Shown here: positions 12,701 through 22,536 of the stretch, in pieces
Numbering within the stretch: position 1 is the stretch's first letter
How the letters are laid out: every line of letters starts with the position of its first letter
NCBI RefSeq assembly: GCF_001425785.1
Contig: NZ_LMDI01000009.1
Span: forward strand, 1-64,000
Direction: 5' to 3'
Length of the DNA: 64,000 bases
Source of the DNA: Rhizobacter sp. Root1221
GTDB lineage: Bacteria > Pseudomonadota > Gammaproteobacteria > Burkholderiales > Burkholderiaceae_C
Notes under the pieces: generated by a model
What the model saw: the letters and a program-made list of their open reading frames with translations, nothing else
What the model was told of the DNA's origin: nothing
Database searches by the model: none
Program-made: the position numbers and the translations under genes

Positions 12701-13037
12701 CGGTACTCCAAAAGGGTGTCGGGCGGTGCGCTCGCGCACCAATCGCGGGATGTTAGCGATAAACACGGGTTAACCCTAGTGTCTGAATGTAGGTCCCTGG
12801 CCCGAACGCACTGTCTGTCACGGAAATCGCGCCGACCCCCAAGGTGTGCTGCTGAGCGTGGGAGGGCGCGTGCATGAACTCGCATGGCACAAGCAGCAGG
12901 GCGACAGGCTGGCGGTGGCCGGCCGCTTGGGCGGCGCCCGATTTCCCCGAGGCGAGGGAGAGTCCCAATTCCCCGGGACACCCACGGGCGGGCCAGCCGC
13001 AGTATCGTCCGAGGATGTTTCTGTCCGAGGACCCGCG
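12701..13037. promoter_or_regulatory. divergent promoter region, Liv-type SBP / gdhA
   Basis: A 337-base region between divergently transcribed genes. On the minus strand it holds CACTAGGGTTAACCC (12767-12781), whose core GGGTTAACCC is a perfect palindrome and whose pattern recurs at other promoters in this window. Nothing else coding-like was seen. The gdhA ribosome site is GAGG 7 bases before 13038. Confidence 0.5.
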
Positions 13038-14324
13038 ATGATTCCTGAAACCACCACGCCACTGTCGTTCGTCAGTGATTCCCCCGAGAGCCCCTGGGCC
13101 ACCTACCTGTCCCAGGTGGACCGTGTGGTGCCCTACCTGGGCAAATATGCGCGCTGGGCCGAAACCCTGAAGCGCCCGAAGCGGGCGCTGATCGTCGATG
13201 TGCCCATCGAGATGGACGATGGTTCGGTGCGGCACTTCGAGGGGTACCGGGTGCAGCACAACCTGTCGCGCGGCCCGGGCAAGGGGGGGGTGCGCTACCA
13301 CCCCGACGTCACACTCGAGGAAGTGATGGCCCTGTCGGCGTGGATGACCGTCAAGACCGCGGCCGTGGGCCTGCCGTTCGGCGGGGCCAAGGGTGGCATC
13401 CGGCTCGAGCCGAAGGAACTGTCGCTCAAGGAACTCGAGCGCGTGACCCGCCGCTACACGAGCGAGATCGGCATCATCATCGGCCCGCAGCGTGACATCC
13501 CGGCGCCCGACGTGAACACCAACGGCCAGATCATGGCGTGGATGATGGACACGTACTCGATGAACACCGGCTCCACCTCCACCGGCGTGGTGACTGGCAA
13601 GCCGATCCACCTGGGTGGATCGCTCGGCCGGATCAAGGCCACCGGCCGCGGTGTGTTCGTGACCGGACGTGAGGCGGCCCGGCGCCTGGGCCTCAAGCTG
13701 GAGGGTGCGCGCATCGCCGTGCAAGGCATGGGCAACGTGGGCGGCACGGCGGCCGAGCTGTTCGTGCAGGCGGGCGGCAAGCTCGTGGCCATGCAGGACC
13801 ACACCGGCACGGTCGTCAACAACGAGGGCTTCGACATCAAGTCCACGCTCGAACTGGTGAAACGTGAAGGGGGCGTGGCTGGCCATCCGAAGGGCCAGCG
13901 GGTGGACAACGAGGCCTTCTGGGACGTCGACTGCGACATCCTGATCCCCGCCGCGCTGGAAGGCCAGATCACCCCGGCCCGCGCGCGCCGCATCAACGCG
14001 AAGCTGGTGCTCGAAGGCGCCAACGGCCCCACGCTGCCCGAGGCCGACGACGTGTTCCGTGACCGCGACATCCTCGTGGTGCCCGACGTGATCTGCAACG
14101 CCGGCGGCGTGACCGTCAGCTACTTCGAGTGGGTGCAGGACTTCAGCAGCTTCTTCTGGACCGAAGACGAGATCAACGTGCGGCTCGACAAGATCATGGT
14201 CGATGCGTTGAACAACATCTGGGAGACAGCGGACCGGCACAAGGTGACGTTGCGGACCGGGACATTCGCGGTGGCTTGCGAGCGCATTCTCATTGCCCGC
14301 GAAGAGCGGGGGCTGTATCCGTAG
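13038..14324 (+). CDS. gdhA: glutamate dehydrogenase
   Basis: A 428-residue enzyme interconverting glutamate with 2-oxoglutarate and ammonium, matching the roughly 410-450-residue hexameric GDH class. The substrate region has [13 protein letters not shown] and [11 protein letters not shown], with catalytic Lys at 118. The dinucleotide fold has VQGMGNVGG followed by an acidic residue in AMQDHTG, which favours NAD(H), though this is an inference. GANGPT and [16 protein letters not shown] are family hallmarks. ATG 13038 is preceded by GAGG at good spacing; an open frame extends upstream but without homology. With the nearby exported asparaginase and amino-acid importers, it fits use of amino acids as carbon and nitrogen sources. 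Confidence 0.95.
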   Translation: MIPETTTPLSFVSDSPESPWATYLSQVDRVVPYLGKYARWAETLKRPKRALIVDVPIEMDDGSVRHFEGYRVQHNLSRGPGKGGVRYHPDVTLEEVMALSAWMTVKTAAVGLPFGGAKGGIRLEPKELSLKELERVTRRYTSEIGIIIGPQRDIPAPDVNTNGQIMAWMMDTYSMNTGSTSTGVVTGKPIHLGGSLGRIKATGRGVFVTGREAARRLGLKLEGARIAVQGMGNVGGTAAELFVQAGGKLVAMQDHTGTVVNNEGFDIKSTLELVKREGGVAGHPKGQRVDNEAFWDVDCDILIPAALEGQITPARARRINAKLVLEGANGPTLPEADDVFRDRDILVVPDVICNAGGVTVSYFEWVQDFSSFFWTEDEINVRLDKIMVDALNNIWETADRHKVTLRTGTFAVACERILIAREERGLYP

Positions 14325-14576
14325 GCCCCGGCATCGCGCCGGTCTGGTTCCCTGACGGGGGCACTGCGCCACGCTGTTCTGCCAGCAACGCGCGGCCAGC
14401 CAGACCGCGAGAGCTCTTTTCTGAAGGAGCGCTTCCGCTCGCCGGTGCTTGGTCAGCACATGGGCTCTTGCCCCGTGTGCTCGTCCAAGCAATTCCCCTG
14501 GCAACTGCATTGCGCCAGCCTGTGGGCGGCTGGCGCATGCAGGGCCAGACGAGGTCTACAACTTCACGCGACTGGC
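14325..14576. other. noncoding gap between gdhA and the pectin lyase, with a hairpin
   Basis: 252 bases between two convergent genes. A strong hairpin is present: TGCGCCAGCC (14511-14520) pairs with GGCTGGCGCA (14528-14537) around a 7-base loop, with four more pairs outside a one-base bulge. No T tract follows on either strand. It may act as a transcript end for one or both genes. Nothing else recognisable. Confidence 0.4.
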
Positions 14577-15956
14577 CTAGATTTTCCCCACGCCTGCATT
14601 GGCCCTCACCGACTGTTCGACGCTGGACGCGGAGTAAGGCTTGGCCATGCCACTCCTGATCTTCTTCGCGGCTGCGAGGGCAGCCGAATCCTGGCGCATT
14701 GCATCGGGCTGTGGCATCGGGTCGGCAATGTTGCCACTGCACAGTCGTCCCAGGGCGTCAGTGCATAGAGCGCGTGTTGCAGCGGTTTGCTTCCACAGGC
14801 CAAAGAATGGGGACGGCCCCCCCACGGGGGCGTTCACGCTCTTGAAGTAATTGCCCTCGATGAGTGTGTTGAGTTTTTCTTCCGGGCCATGACCGATCTC
14901 GAATGCATGCCCATTCGAGGGCGTCCGTTCGAACAGGTTGTTGGCGAAGTGATAGAAGGCGTTGCCGCCCAAGCTCGGCGCACGACCGGAGAAGTCGTGG
15001 ATCCAGTTGCCGGCCATCGTCACACGACCCGTCGGAGCCGTCAGCAGGAAGTTCCAGTAGTGGCTGCCGTCACAACGATACTCGGTGCGACCGTCGAATT
15101 CGTTGTTCGAGAGGGTCACCTTGTCGACGTCTCCAAAGCCGGTCACGATCATCTGGCGGCCGATTCGAGCAAAGTAGTTGTGGTCGATCCAGACGCCGGA
15201 TGCCCCCCATATCGTGATGGCATCACCGCCGAAGACCTGCCCGTAGTTGATGTCCGTGATCGACAGGTTCCGGATGATGATGTTCTGGACGCCTTTGTCC
15301 AGTTTGAAACCGAGTCCTTTGACCCCAGCCTTGCTTCCCACCCCGACGATGGTCTTGTTCGAACCCACCAGCAGGCCGGTCGAATCCTTGTATGAATAGC
15401 GTTTCGTGGTGGGGTTGCCCGCACAGCGGTGCGCCTCGTTCTCGCTGACAATCAGCATCACCTCTGGCTTGTAGGGACGCGAGCAGGTGGCCGGCTTCGC
15501 GTCCGTGCACCCATTCGCATAAAGAAGTGGCTTGTCGGCGACCATGTCGATGGTGGAGTCGATCTCGATCACGCGCGGCTCGTTGTCCGTGCATCCAACC
15601 CATCTGGTCCGGCAGAGCTGATACTCGAGATCCTTGGCGGTCCTGACGCGAACTACCTCGCCTCCGGCGCCACCCGTGACACCGGCCGCAAAGCCGATGG
15701 GCTTGTTGCTGGCCTTGACCACGGCGAGCGTGCTCTTGAAAGACGACTCGGATTCATCATCCGGGGTTTGGGCGAGATCGACTTCAGACGCTTGTTCCGG
15801 TTCGCCGGCAGTCGCCGATTGAGATTGAGCCGACACATTCTCTGCCGTACCACCGCCGCAGGCGGAAAGCATGACCAGCGCCGCCCCCGCAACCGCCAAC
15901 TGGCCGAAGCGTACGAGCGCGGGAGGCCGCGAAGATGACTGAAGGAGTTGTCTCAT
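14577..15956 (-). CDS. lipoprotein pectin lyase (polysaccharide lyase family 1)
   Basis: A 459-residue exported enzyme. The start at 15956 opens a lipoprotein signal with lipobox LSAC at Cys33 and a CGGG tether, followed by an acidic linker to about residue 75. The rest is a right-handed beta-helix. GGDAITIWGASGVWIDH near 250-260 and ARIGRQMIV are PL1 signatures. The active-site stretch reads SGRAPSLGGNAFYHFANN near 325, where fungal pectin lyases have SGRSPKxxGN. Pectate lyases instead carry RxPxxR and Ca-binding aspartates. GHAFEIGHG also matches pectin lyases. I therefore infer beta-elimination of methyl-esterified pectin (EC 4.2.2.10-like). It is a single gene, with convergent gdhA downstream. 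Confidence 0.85.
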   Translation of the reverse strand: MRQLLQSSSRPPALVRFGQLAVAGAALVMLSACGGGTAENVSAQSQSATAGEPEQASEVDLAQTPDDESESSFKSTLAVVKASNKPIGFAAGVTGGAGGEVVRVRTAKDLEYQLCRTRWVGCTDNEPRVIEIDSTIDMVADKPLLYANGCTDAKPATCSRPYKPEVMLIVSENEAHRCAGNPTTKRYSYKDSTGLLVGSNKTIVGVGSKAGVKGLGFKLDKGVQNIIIRNLSITDINYGQVFGGDAITIWGASGVWIDHNYFARIGRQMIVTGFGDVDKVTLSNNEFDGRTEYRCDGSHYWNFLLTAPTGRVTMAGNWIHDFSGRAPSLGGNAFYHFANNLFERTPSNGHAFEIGHGPEEKLNTLIEGNYFKSVNAPVGGPSPFFGLWKQTAATRALCTDALGRLCSGNIADPMPQPDAMRQDSAALAAAKKIRSGMAKPYSASSVEQSVRANAGVGKI

Positions 15957-16209
15957 GCGCTGGTGCCGGAATGTGAATTCGCCATCGTATGTAGCGGCGC
16001 ATGGTCCGTCATGATGGAGCGCTGACGACGATCTCCTCAATTTGTAAGGGATTGACACCAATGTCGACTGATGGCAGGCTTTCTGCCGATTCGGGCGTTG
16101 TGCCACAACCCAGTCGGGCAGCACGAAGCCGCCGATGACGAGCGACGATTGCACGATCTGCGTTGCTCGTAGCGCGTCACTCGCCCCACTTCTGGCCTCA
16201 CCCAAGTAG

Positions 16210-16237
16210 AAAAGGGCGGCCTGTCGGCCGCCCTTTT
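16210..16237. terminator. bidirectional Rho-independent terminator downstream of asparaginase
   Basis: A perfect 12-bp stem (AAAAGGGCGGCC with GGCCGCCCTTTT) around the loop TGTC, with A and T runs at either end so that it can work on both strands. On the minus strand it follows the asparaginase stop (16272) by about 35 bases. A second smaller hairpin (AGCCCGC/GCGGGCT, 16242-16260) lies between. Confidence 0.85.
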
Positions 16238-16271
16238 CGTCAAGCCCGCGGGATGCGGGCTGTTCTGTCGC

Positions 16272-17620
<1,349 letters not shown>

Positions 17621-18616
17621 TCAACGTCCCTTGCGCCGTTCCTGCCACGCCAGCAACTCGCCGACGATGCCCTTGCGGAAGGCGATCACGCAGACGACGA
17701 AGATGCCGCCGATGATGACGTTGATCCACGAGCCCACCCGGTCGGCGAGGAAGTTCTGAAGGCCGATGATCGAAAATGCACCGATCACGGGCCCCGCGAA
17801 CGTGCCCATGCCCCCGAGCAGGGTCATCAGCACCACTTCACCCGAGAGTGACCAGTGCACGTCGGACAAGGTGGCGAAGCCGAGCACCAGGGTCTTCAAC
17901 GAACCGGCCAGGCCGGCGATGGCGGTGGAGAGCACGAAGGCGAGCAGCTTGTAGCGATCCACGTCGTAGCCCAGGGACACGGCACGCGGCTCGTTTTCAC
18001 GGATGGCCTTGAGCACCTGGCCGTAGGGCGAGTGGACGATGCGCACGATGGCCAGGAACACCGCTGCGAACACCGCCAGCACGAAGAAGTACATGGTCAG
18101 GTCGCTGCCGAGCGGGATGAGCCCGAAGAGCTTGCCGCGGGGAACCCCCTGCAAGCCATCCTCGCCACCGGTGAACGGTGCCTGCAGGCACACAAAATAC
18201 ACCATCTGCGCCATCGCGAGCGTGATCATCGCGAAGTAGATGCCCTGGCGCCGGATGGCGATGAGGCCCACCACCAGCCCCAGCGCGGCCCCCACGGCGA
18301 GGCCGGCGAGCAGTCCCAGCTCGGGGCTCCACCCGGCGGTGCGCACGAGCCAGCCCGTGGCGTACGCCGCCGCGCCCATGAACGCGGCGTGGCCGAACGA
18401 GAGCAGGCCGGTGTAGCCGAGCAGCAGGTTGAAGGCACACGCGAAGATCGCGAAGCACAGCGCCTTCATCATGAACACCGGGTACAACCCGATGAAGGGT
18501 GCCACGAGCAGCAGCACGAACACGGCTGCCCACATGCGGGGTCCGGTGAACATCGACAGGCTGGATTTCATGGCGGGCGGCGGCTTGGGGGCGGAGGAGG
18601 CGGTGGCTTGCGTCAT
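17621..18616 (-). CDS. livM: branched-chain amino acid ABC transporter permease LivM (system 1)
   Basis: A 331-residue inner-membrane permease of the LivM family, with about eight to ten hydrophobic helices. Family marks are LLGYTGLLSFGHAAFMGAAAY near residues 60-80, a FTGGEDGLQGVPRGKLFG periplasmic loop, and the EAA-like ATPase-contact region AIRENEPRAVSLGYDVDRYKLLAF. It ends with a basic cytoplasmic tail. It is the last gene of a five-gene operon (livG, livF, SBP, livH, livM) and starts one base after the livH stop, so translation is probably coupled. Confidence 0.92.
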   Translation of the reverse strand: MTQATASSAPKPPPAMKSSLSMFTGPRMWAAVFVLLLVAPFIGLYPVFMMKALCFAIFACAFNLLLGYTGLLSFGHAAFMGAAAYATGWLVRTAGWSPELGLLAGLAVGAALGLVVGLIAIRRQGIYFAMITLAMAQMVYFVCLQAPFTGGEDGLQGVPRGKLFGLIPLGSDLTMYFFVLAVFAAVFLAIVRIVHSPYGQVLKAIRENEPRAVSLGYDVDRYKLLAFVLSTAIAGLAGSLKTLVLGFATLSDVHWSLSGEVVLMTLLGGMGTFAGPVIGAFSIIGLQNFLADRVGSWINVIIGGIFVVCVIAFRKGIVGELLAWQERRKGR

Positions 18617-18617
18617 G

Positions 18618-19505
18618 TCATTTTTCCTTGCCGAAGAGGCCGGCCGGGCGAATCATCAGCACGATGGCCATGATGACAAAGACGACGATGCTCGACGCCT
18701 CCGGATAGAACACCTTGGTGAGGCCCTCGATCACGCCGAGCACCACACCGGTCAGGATGGATCCGAGGATGGAGCCCATGCCGCCGATCACGACCACCGC
18801 GAACACGACGATGATCAGGTTCGAGCCCATCAGCGGGGTGATCTGGATCACCGGCGCGGCGAGCACACCGGCGAGGGCGGCCAGCGCGGCCCCGGCGGCA
18901 TAGGTGAGGGTGACCATCACCGGCACGTTGATGCCGAACGCCTGCACGAGTGCCGGGTTTTCAGTGCCGGCGCGCAGCGTGGAGCCGAGGCGGGTCTTTT
19001 CGACGAGGAACCAGGTGCCGAGGCACACGGACAACGACGCCACGACCACCCACGCGCGGTAGTTGGGCAGCACCATGAACCCGAGGTCGGTGGCGCCCTG
19101 CAGCAGTTCGGGCACCGCGTACTGCTGGCCCGATACGCCAAACTGTTCGCGGAACACCCCTTCGGCGATGAGCGCGAGGCCGAACGTGAGCAGCAGGCCG
19201 TAGAGCGGGTCGAGTTTGTAGAGGTGGCGCAGCAGCGTGCGTTCGATGAGCACCCCGAGGGCGCCCACGACCAGCGGCGACAGCACCAGCGCGGCCCAGT
19301 AGTTGAGTCCGAATTTCTCGAAGCTCAGCCAGGCGACGTACGCGCCGATCATGTACAGCGCGCCGTGCGCGAAGTTCACGATGCCGAGCAGGCCGAAGAT
19401 CACCGCCAGGCCGAGGCTCAGCATGGCGTAGAAGGAACCGTTGACGAGGCCGAGGAGCAATTGCCCCAGGAAGGCCTGCACGGGAATGCCGAAGATGTCG
19501 TCCAT
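18618..19505 (-). CDS. livH: branched-chain amino acid ABC transporter permease LivH (system 1)
   Basis: A 295-residue permease with the LivH pattern LLLGLVNGSFYAMLSLGLAVIFGLLGIVNFAHGALYMIGAY at the N terminus, the coupling helix FGINVPVMVTLTYAAGAALAALAGVLAAP, and a conserved C-terminal RPAGLFGKEK. It pairs with LivM to form the membrane channel of the first Liv system. It lies 74 bases after the binding-protein gene. Confidence 0.92.
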   Translation of the reverse strand: MDDIFGIPVQAFLGQLLLGLVNGSFYAMLSLGLAVIFGLLGIVNFAHGALYMIGAYVAWLSFEKFGLNYWAALVLSPLVVGALGVLIERTLLRHLYKLDPLYGLLLTFGLALIAEGVFREQFGVSGQQYAVPELLQGATDLGFMVLPNYRAWVVVASLSVCLGTWFLVEKTRLGSTLRAGTENPALVQAFGINVPVMVTLTYAAGAALAALAGVLAAPVIQITPLMGSNLIIVVFAVVVIGGMGSILGSILTGVVLGVIEGLTKVFYPEASSIVVFVIMAIVLMIRPAGLFGKEK

Positions 19506-19579
19506 GGGCGCGCCGGGAAGAATGGGAGAAGGCCGCGGCGCACGGCCCGGTTGGGGCCATGCGCCAGCGGGTCAGCGGA

Positions 19580-20800
19580 TCACTTCCAGAGTTCGCACTT
19601 CGATTCGGCCTTGGTGGTCCACGCCGCCTCGCCCTTGATGGTCTCGACGACGTTGTAGTAGTCCCAGGGTTCCTTGGACTGCTCGGGCGTCTTGACCTGC
19701 ATCAGGTACATGTCGTGCACCATGCGGCCGTCGGGACGGATGGTGCCGTTCTTGGCGAAGATGTCGTTGACGGGCGTCTTGCGGAGTTGCGCGAGCACCT
19801 TGTCGCCGTCGTCCGAGCCGGCGGCCTTCACGGCCTTCAGGTAGCTGGCGGCGACGGAGTAGTCGGCGGCCTGCAACGACGACGGCATGCGCTTGAACTT
19901 GTCGAAGAACTTGCGGCTCCAGGCGCGCGTTTCGGCGTTCTGGTTCCAGTACCAGCTGTCGGTCAGGTACATGCCCTGCGTGGCCTTCAGGCCGAGCGAG
20001 TGCACGTCGTTGATGAACATCAGCAGGCCGGCGAGTTTCATCTTCTTGGTGATGCCGAACTCGTTGGCGGCCTTGACGGCGTTGATGGTGTCGCCGCCGG
20101 CGTTCGCGAGGCCGAGGATCTCGGCCTTGCTCGCCTGCGCCTGCAGCAGGAACGACGAGAAATCGCTCGCGGACAGCGGGTGGCGCACCGAACCGGCGAC
20201 GGTGCCGCCGGACGCCTTCACCACCGTGGCGGTGTCGTTCTGCAGTGCGGCGCCGAATGCGTAGTCGGCCGTCAGGAAGTACCAGCTCTTGCCACCGGCC
20301 TTCACGACCGCGCCGCCGGTGCCCTTGGCCAGCGCGACGGTGTCGTAGGCCCAGTGCACGGTGTAGGGCGAGCAGCGTTCGTTCGTGAGCGCCGATCCGC
20401 CGGCGCCCACGGCGATGAACGGCTTCTTCTTTTCAGCGGCCACCCCGGCCATGGCCAGGCTGGCGCCCGTGTTGGTGCCGCCGATCAGCAGGTCGAGGCC
20501 TTGCTGGTCGAACCATTCGCGGGCCTTGGAGGCGGCCACGTCGGGCTTGTTCTGGTGGTCGGCGAACACCACCTCGATCTTCTTGCCGTTGATGTTGCCA
20601 CCGGCATCGGCCACGGCCATGCGGATGGCTTCGACGCCGCCAGGCCCGTCGATGTCGGAATACAGGCCCGACATGTCGGTGATGATGCCGATGCGGATCA
20701 CGTCGCCCGAGATCTGGGCCTGGGCACCACCTGCCGCCAAGGCCGTGGTCGCGGCAACGGCACAGGCCGAGGCGATGCGGGTCAGTTTGTTGAAGGTCAT
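19580..20800 (-). CDS. Liv-type ABC substrate-binding protein (system 1)
   Basis: A 406-residue periplasmic binding protein. ATG 20800 opens a signal peptide cleaved near AQAQISG. The mature part has IRIGIITDMSGLYSDIDGPGG, VVFADHQNKPDVAASKAREW and WYFLTADYAFGAALQND, as in the large (about 400-residue) SBP subfamily of Burkholderiales and Bradyrhizobia. These often bind amides, aromatic acids or other non-leucine ligands, so the substrate is left open. Its central place between livF and livH makes it the dedicated partner of this operon. Confidence 0.88.
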   Translation of the reverse strand: MTFNKLTRIASACAVAATTALAAGGAQAQISGDVIRIGIITDMSGLYSDIDGPGGVEAIRMAVADAGGNINGKKIEVVFADHQNKPDVAASKAREWFDQQGLDLLIGGTNTGASLAMAGVAAEKKKPFIAVGAGGSALTNERCSPYTVHWAYDTVALAKGTGGAVVKAGGKSWYFLTADYAFGAALQNDTATVVKASGGTVAGSVRHPLSASDFSSFLLQAQASKAEILGLANAGGDTINAVKAANEFGITKKMKLAGLLMFINDVHSLGLKATQGMYLTDSWYWNQNAETRAWSRKFFDKFKRMPSSLQAADYSVAASYLKAVKAAGSDDGDKVLAQLRKTPVNDIFAKNGTIRPDGRMVHDMYLMQVKTPEQSKEPWDYYNVVETIKGEAAWTTKAESKCELWK

Positions 20801-20849
20801 CACTGTTTCTCCTGGTGGATGAGGCAGAGCGGGGAGCAAGCGGCGCCGG

Positions 20850-21551
20850 TCAGACGCCGAGGTATTCGTGGAGGCTGTCGAGCCTGGACGGCAATTCGGC
20901 TTGCGTGAAGGCCTGCTGGATGCGGCCGTGTTCCATCACGAGGAAGCGGTCGGCGAGCGGTGCGGCGAAGCGGAAGTTCTGCTCGACCATCAGGATCGTG
21001 TAGCCCTTCTTGCGCAGCGTGGTGATCATCAGTGCGAGCTTCTGCACGATGACCGGGGCGAGGCCCTCGGAGATCTCGTCGAGCAGCAGCAGCCGTGCGC
21101 CGGTGCGCAGGATGCGTGCGACCGCGAGCATCTGCTGTTCACCGCCGGACAGGCGCGTGCCCTGGCTGCTGGCGCGCTCCTTCAGGTTCGGGAACATCTC
21201 GTAGATCTCGGACACCGCCATGCCGCCCTGCGACAGCACCGGCGGCAGCATCAGGTTTTCCTCGGCCGACAGGCTCGAGAAAATGCCGCGTTCCTCGGGG
21301 CAGTAGCCGAGGCCCAGGCGGGCGATGCGGTGGGGGGCGAGGCCGATGGTTTCGGTGCCACGCACCTTGACCGATCCCTTGCGGGCACCCACCAGGCCCA
21401 TGATGGCGCGCATGGTGCTGGTGCGCCCGGCACCGTTGCGGCCGAGCAGCGTGACGACCTCGCCTTCCTGGACGTCGAGGTCGACGCCGTGCAGCACGTG
21501 CGATTCGCCGTACCAGGCTTCCAGGTTGCGGATCTCGAGGAATGCGGCCAT
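20850..21551 (-). CDS. livF: branched-chain amino acid ABC transporter ATPase LivF (system 1), Walker A with Arg
   Basis: A 233-residue ATPase subunit. The signature LSGGEQQMLAVARIL, Walker B LLLLDEISEGLAP and switch region MVEQN are normal. The Walker A reads LLGRNGAGRTSTM, so the usual invariant Lys is Arg; the codon is CGC on the coding strand, not a reading error of an AAG context. Some Liv-family ATPases of this order appear to share this change, so it may be a lineage feature and activity is still likely. LivF starts one base after the livG stop. Confidence 0.9.
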   Translation of the reverse strand: MAAFLEIRNLEAWYGESHVLHGVDLDVQEGEVVTLLGRNGAGRTSTMRAIMGLVGARKGSVKVRGTETIGLAPHRIARLGLGYCPEERGIFSSLSAEENLMLPPVLSQGGMAVSEIYEMFPNLKERASSQGTRLSGGEQQMLAVARILRTGARLLLLDEISEGLAPVIVQKLALMITTLRKKGYTILMVEQNFRFAAPLADRFLVMEHGRIQQAFTQAELPSRLDSLHEYLGV

Positions 21552-21552
21552 C

Positions 21553-22317
21553 TCAGTGTCCCTTCAGTTGGGCGTCGGCGCTGCCCATGTACGCTTCCAT
21601 CACGGCGGGGTTCTTCGACACCTCGGCGTACGGCCCCTCGGCCAGCGTGGCTCCGCGCTGCAGCACGGTGATGGTGTCGGCGATGCTGGAGACCACGCTC
21701 ATGTTGTGTTCCACCATCAGCACGGTGCGGTTGGCCGACACCTTCTTGATCAGCTGGCGGATGCGGTCGACGTCTTCGAGGCCCATGCCCTGGGTGGGTT
21801 CATCGAGCAGCATCAGCTCGGGGTCCATCGCGAGCGTGGTGGCGATCTCGAGCGCCCGCTTGCGGCCGTAGCTCAGCTCCACGGTGGGCAGCGCGGCATA
21901 CCCTTCGAGGTCCACCGCGCGCAGCAGTTCGAGGGCGCGTGCATTCAGCGGCTCGAGGCTGCGTTCGGAGCGCCAGAAGTGGAACGACGTGCCGAGCTTG
22001 CGCTGCAGCGCGATGCGCACGTTCTCGAGCACCGTGAGGTGCGGGAACACCGCCGAGATCTGGAACGAGCGGATCACGCCGCGCCGCGCGATGTGGGCCG
22101 AGGACTCGTTGGTGATGTCGGCCCCGTTGAAGAGGATGTGCCCGCGGGTGGGGATCAGGAACTTGGTCAGCAGGTTGAAGCAGGTGGTCTTGCCGGCGCC
22201 GTTGGGGCCGATCAGCGCGTGGATGTGGCCGCGCTGCACCTTCAGGTCGACCTGGTTGACCGCGACGAAGCCCTTGAACTCCTTCGTGAGGCCCCGGGTT
22301 TCGAGAATGGTGTCCAT
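21553..22317 (-). CDS. livG: branched-chain amino acid ABC transporter ATPase LivG (system 1)
   Basis: A 254-residue ATPase with Walker A GPNGAGKTT, signature LSYGRKRALEIATTLAMDP, Walker B LMLLDEPTQGM and VEHNM switch. The LivG-specific RSFQISAVFPHLTVLENV block is present. It is the first gene of the operon. The start at 22317 was chosen where the ATPase homology begins (MDTILETRGL); an open frame continues upstream without homology. A CCTTAGGGTGTTCCC element at 22462-22476 lies 145 bases upstream. Confidence 0.92.
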   Translation of the reverse strand: MDTILETRGLTKEFKGFVAVNQVDLKVQRGHIHALIGPNGAGKTTCFNLLTKFLIPTRGHILFNGADITNESSAHIARRGVIRSFQISAVFPHLTVLENVRIALQRKLGTSFHFWRSERSLEPLNARALELLRAVDLEGYAALPTVELSYGRKRALEIATTLAMDPELMLLDEPTQGMGLEDVDRIRQLIKKVSANRTVLMVEHNMSVVSSIADTITVLQRGATLAEGPYAEVSKNPAVMEAYMGSADAQLKGH

Positions 22318-22536
22318 CGGATCTTTCTCACTCAGCAACAGGTGGCAGGACGCCGGGCAGTGGCCGGCGGTGGACGAACGACGGAAAGGGGTGCCGGCGG
22401 GCGATCTCCGGACGCAGCGAAGAATACGAACCCGCATGTCTACCAGCAATGCGCAAAATTACCTTAGGGTGTTCCCTCGCACCACCTTCCGGGGTGATGC
22501 CCCGGAAGGTGGCGAGGGTGCTGTCGCCGACTGGCG

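Noticed and set aside
14577-15956. Calling the PL1 enzyme a pectate lyase
   Set aside because: The active-site segment lacks RxPxxR and matches the pectin lyase form SGRxPxxxGN.
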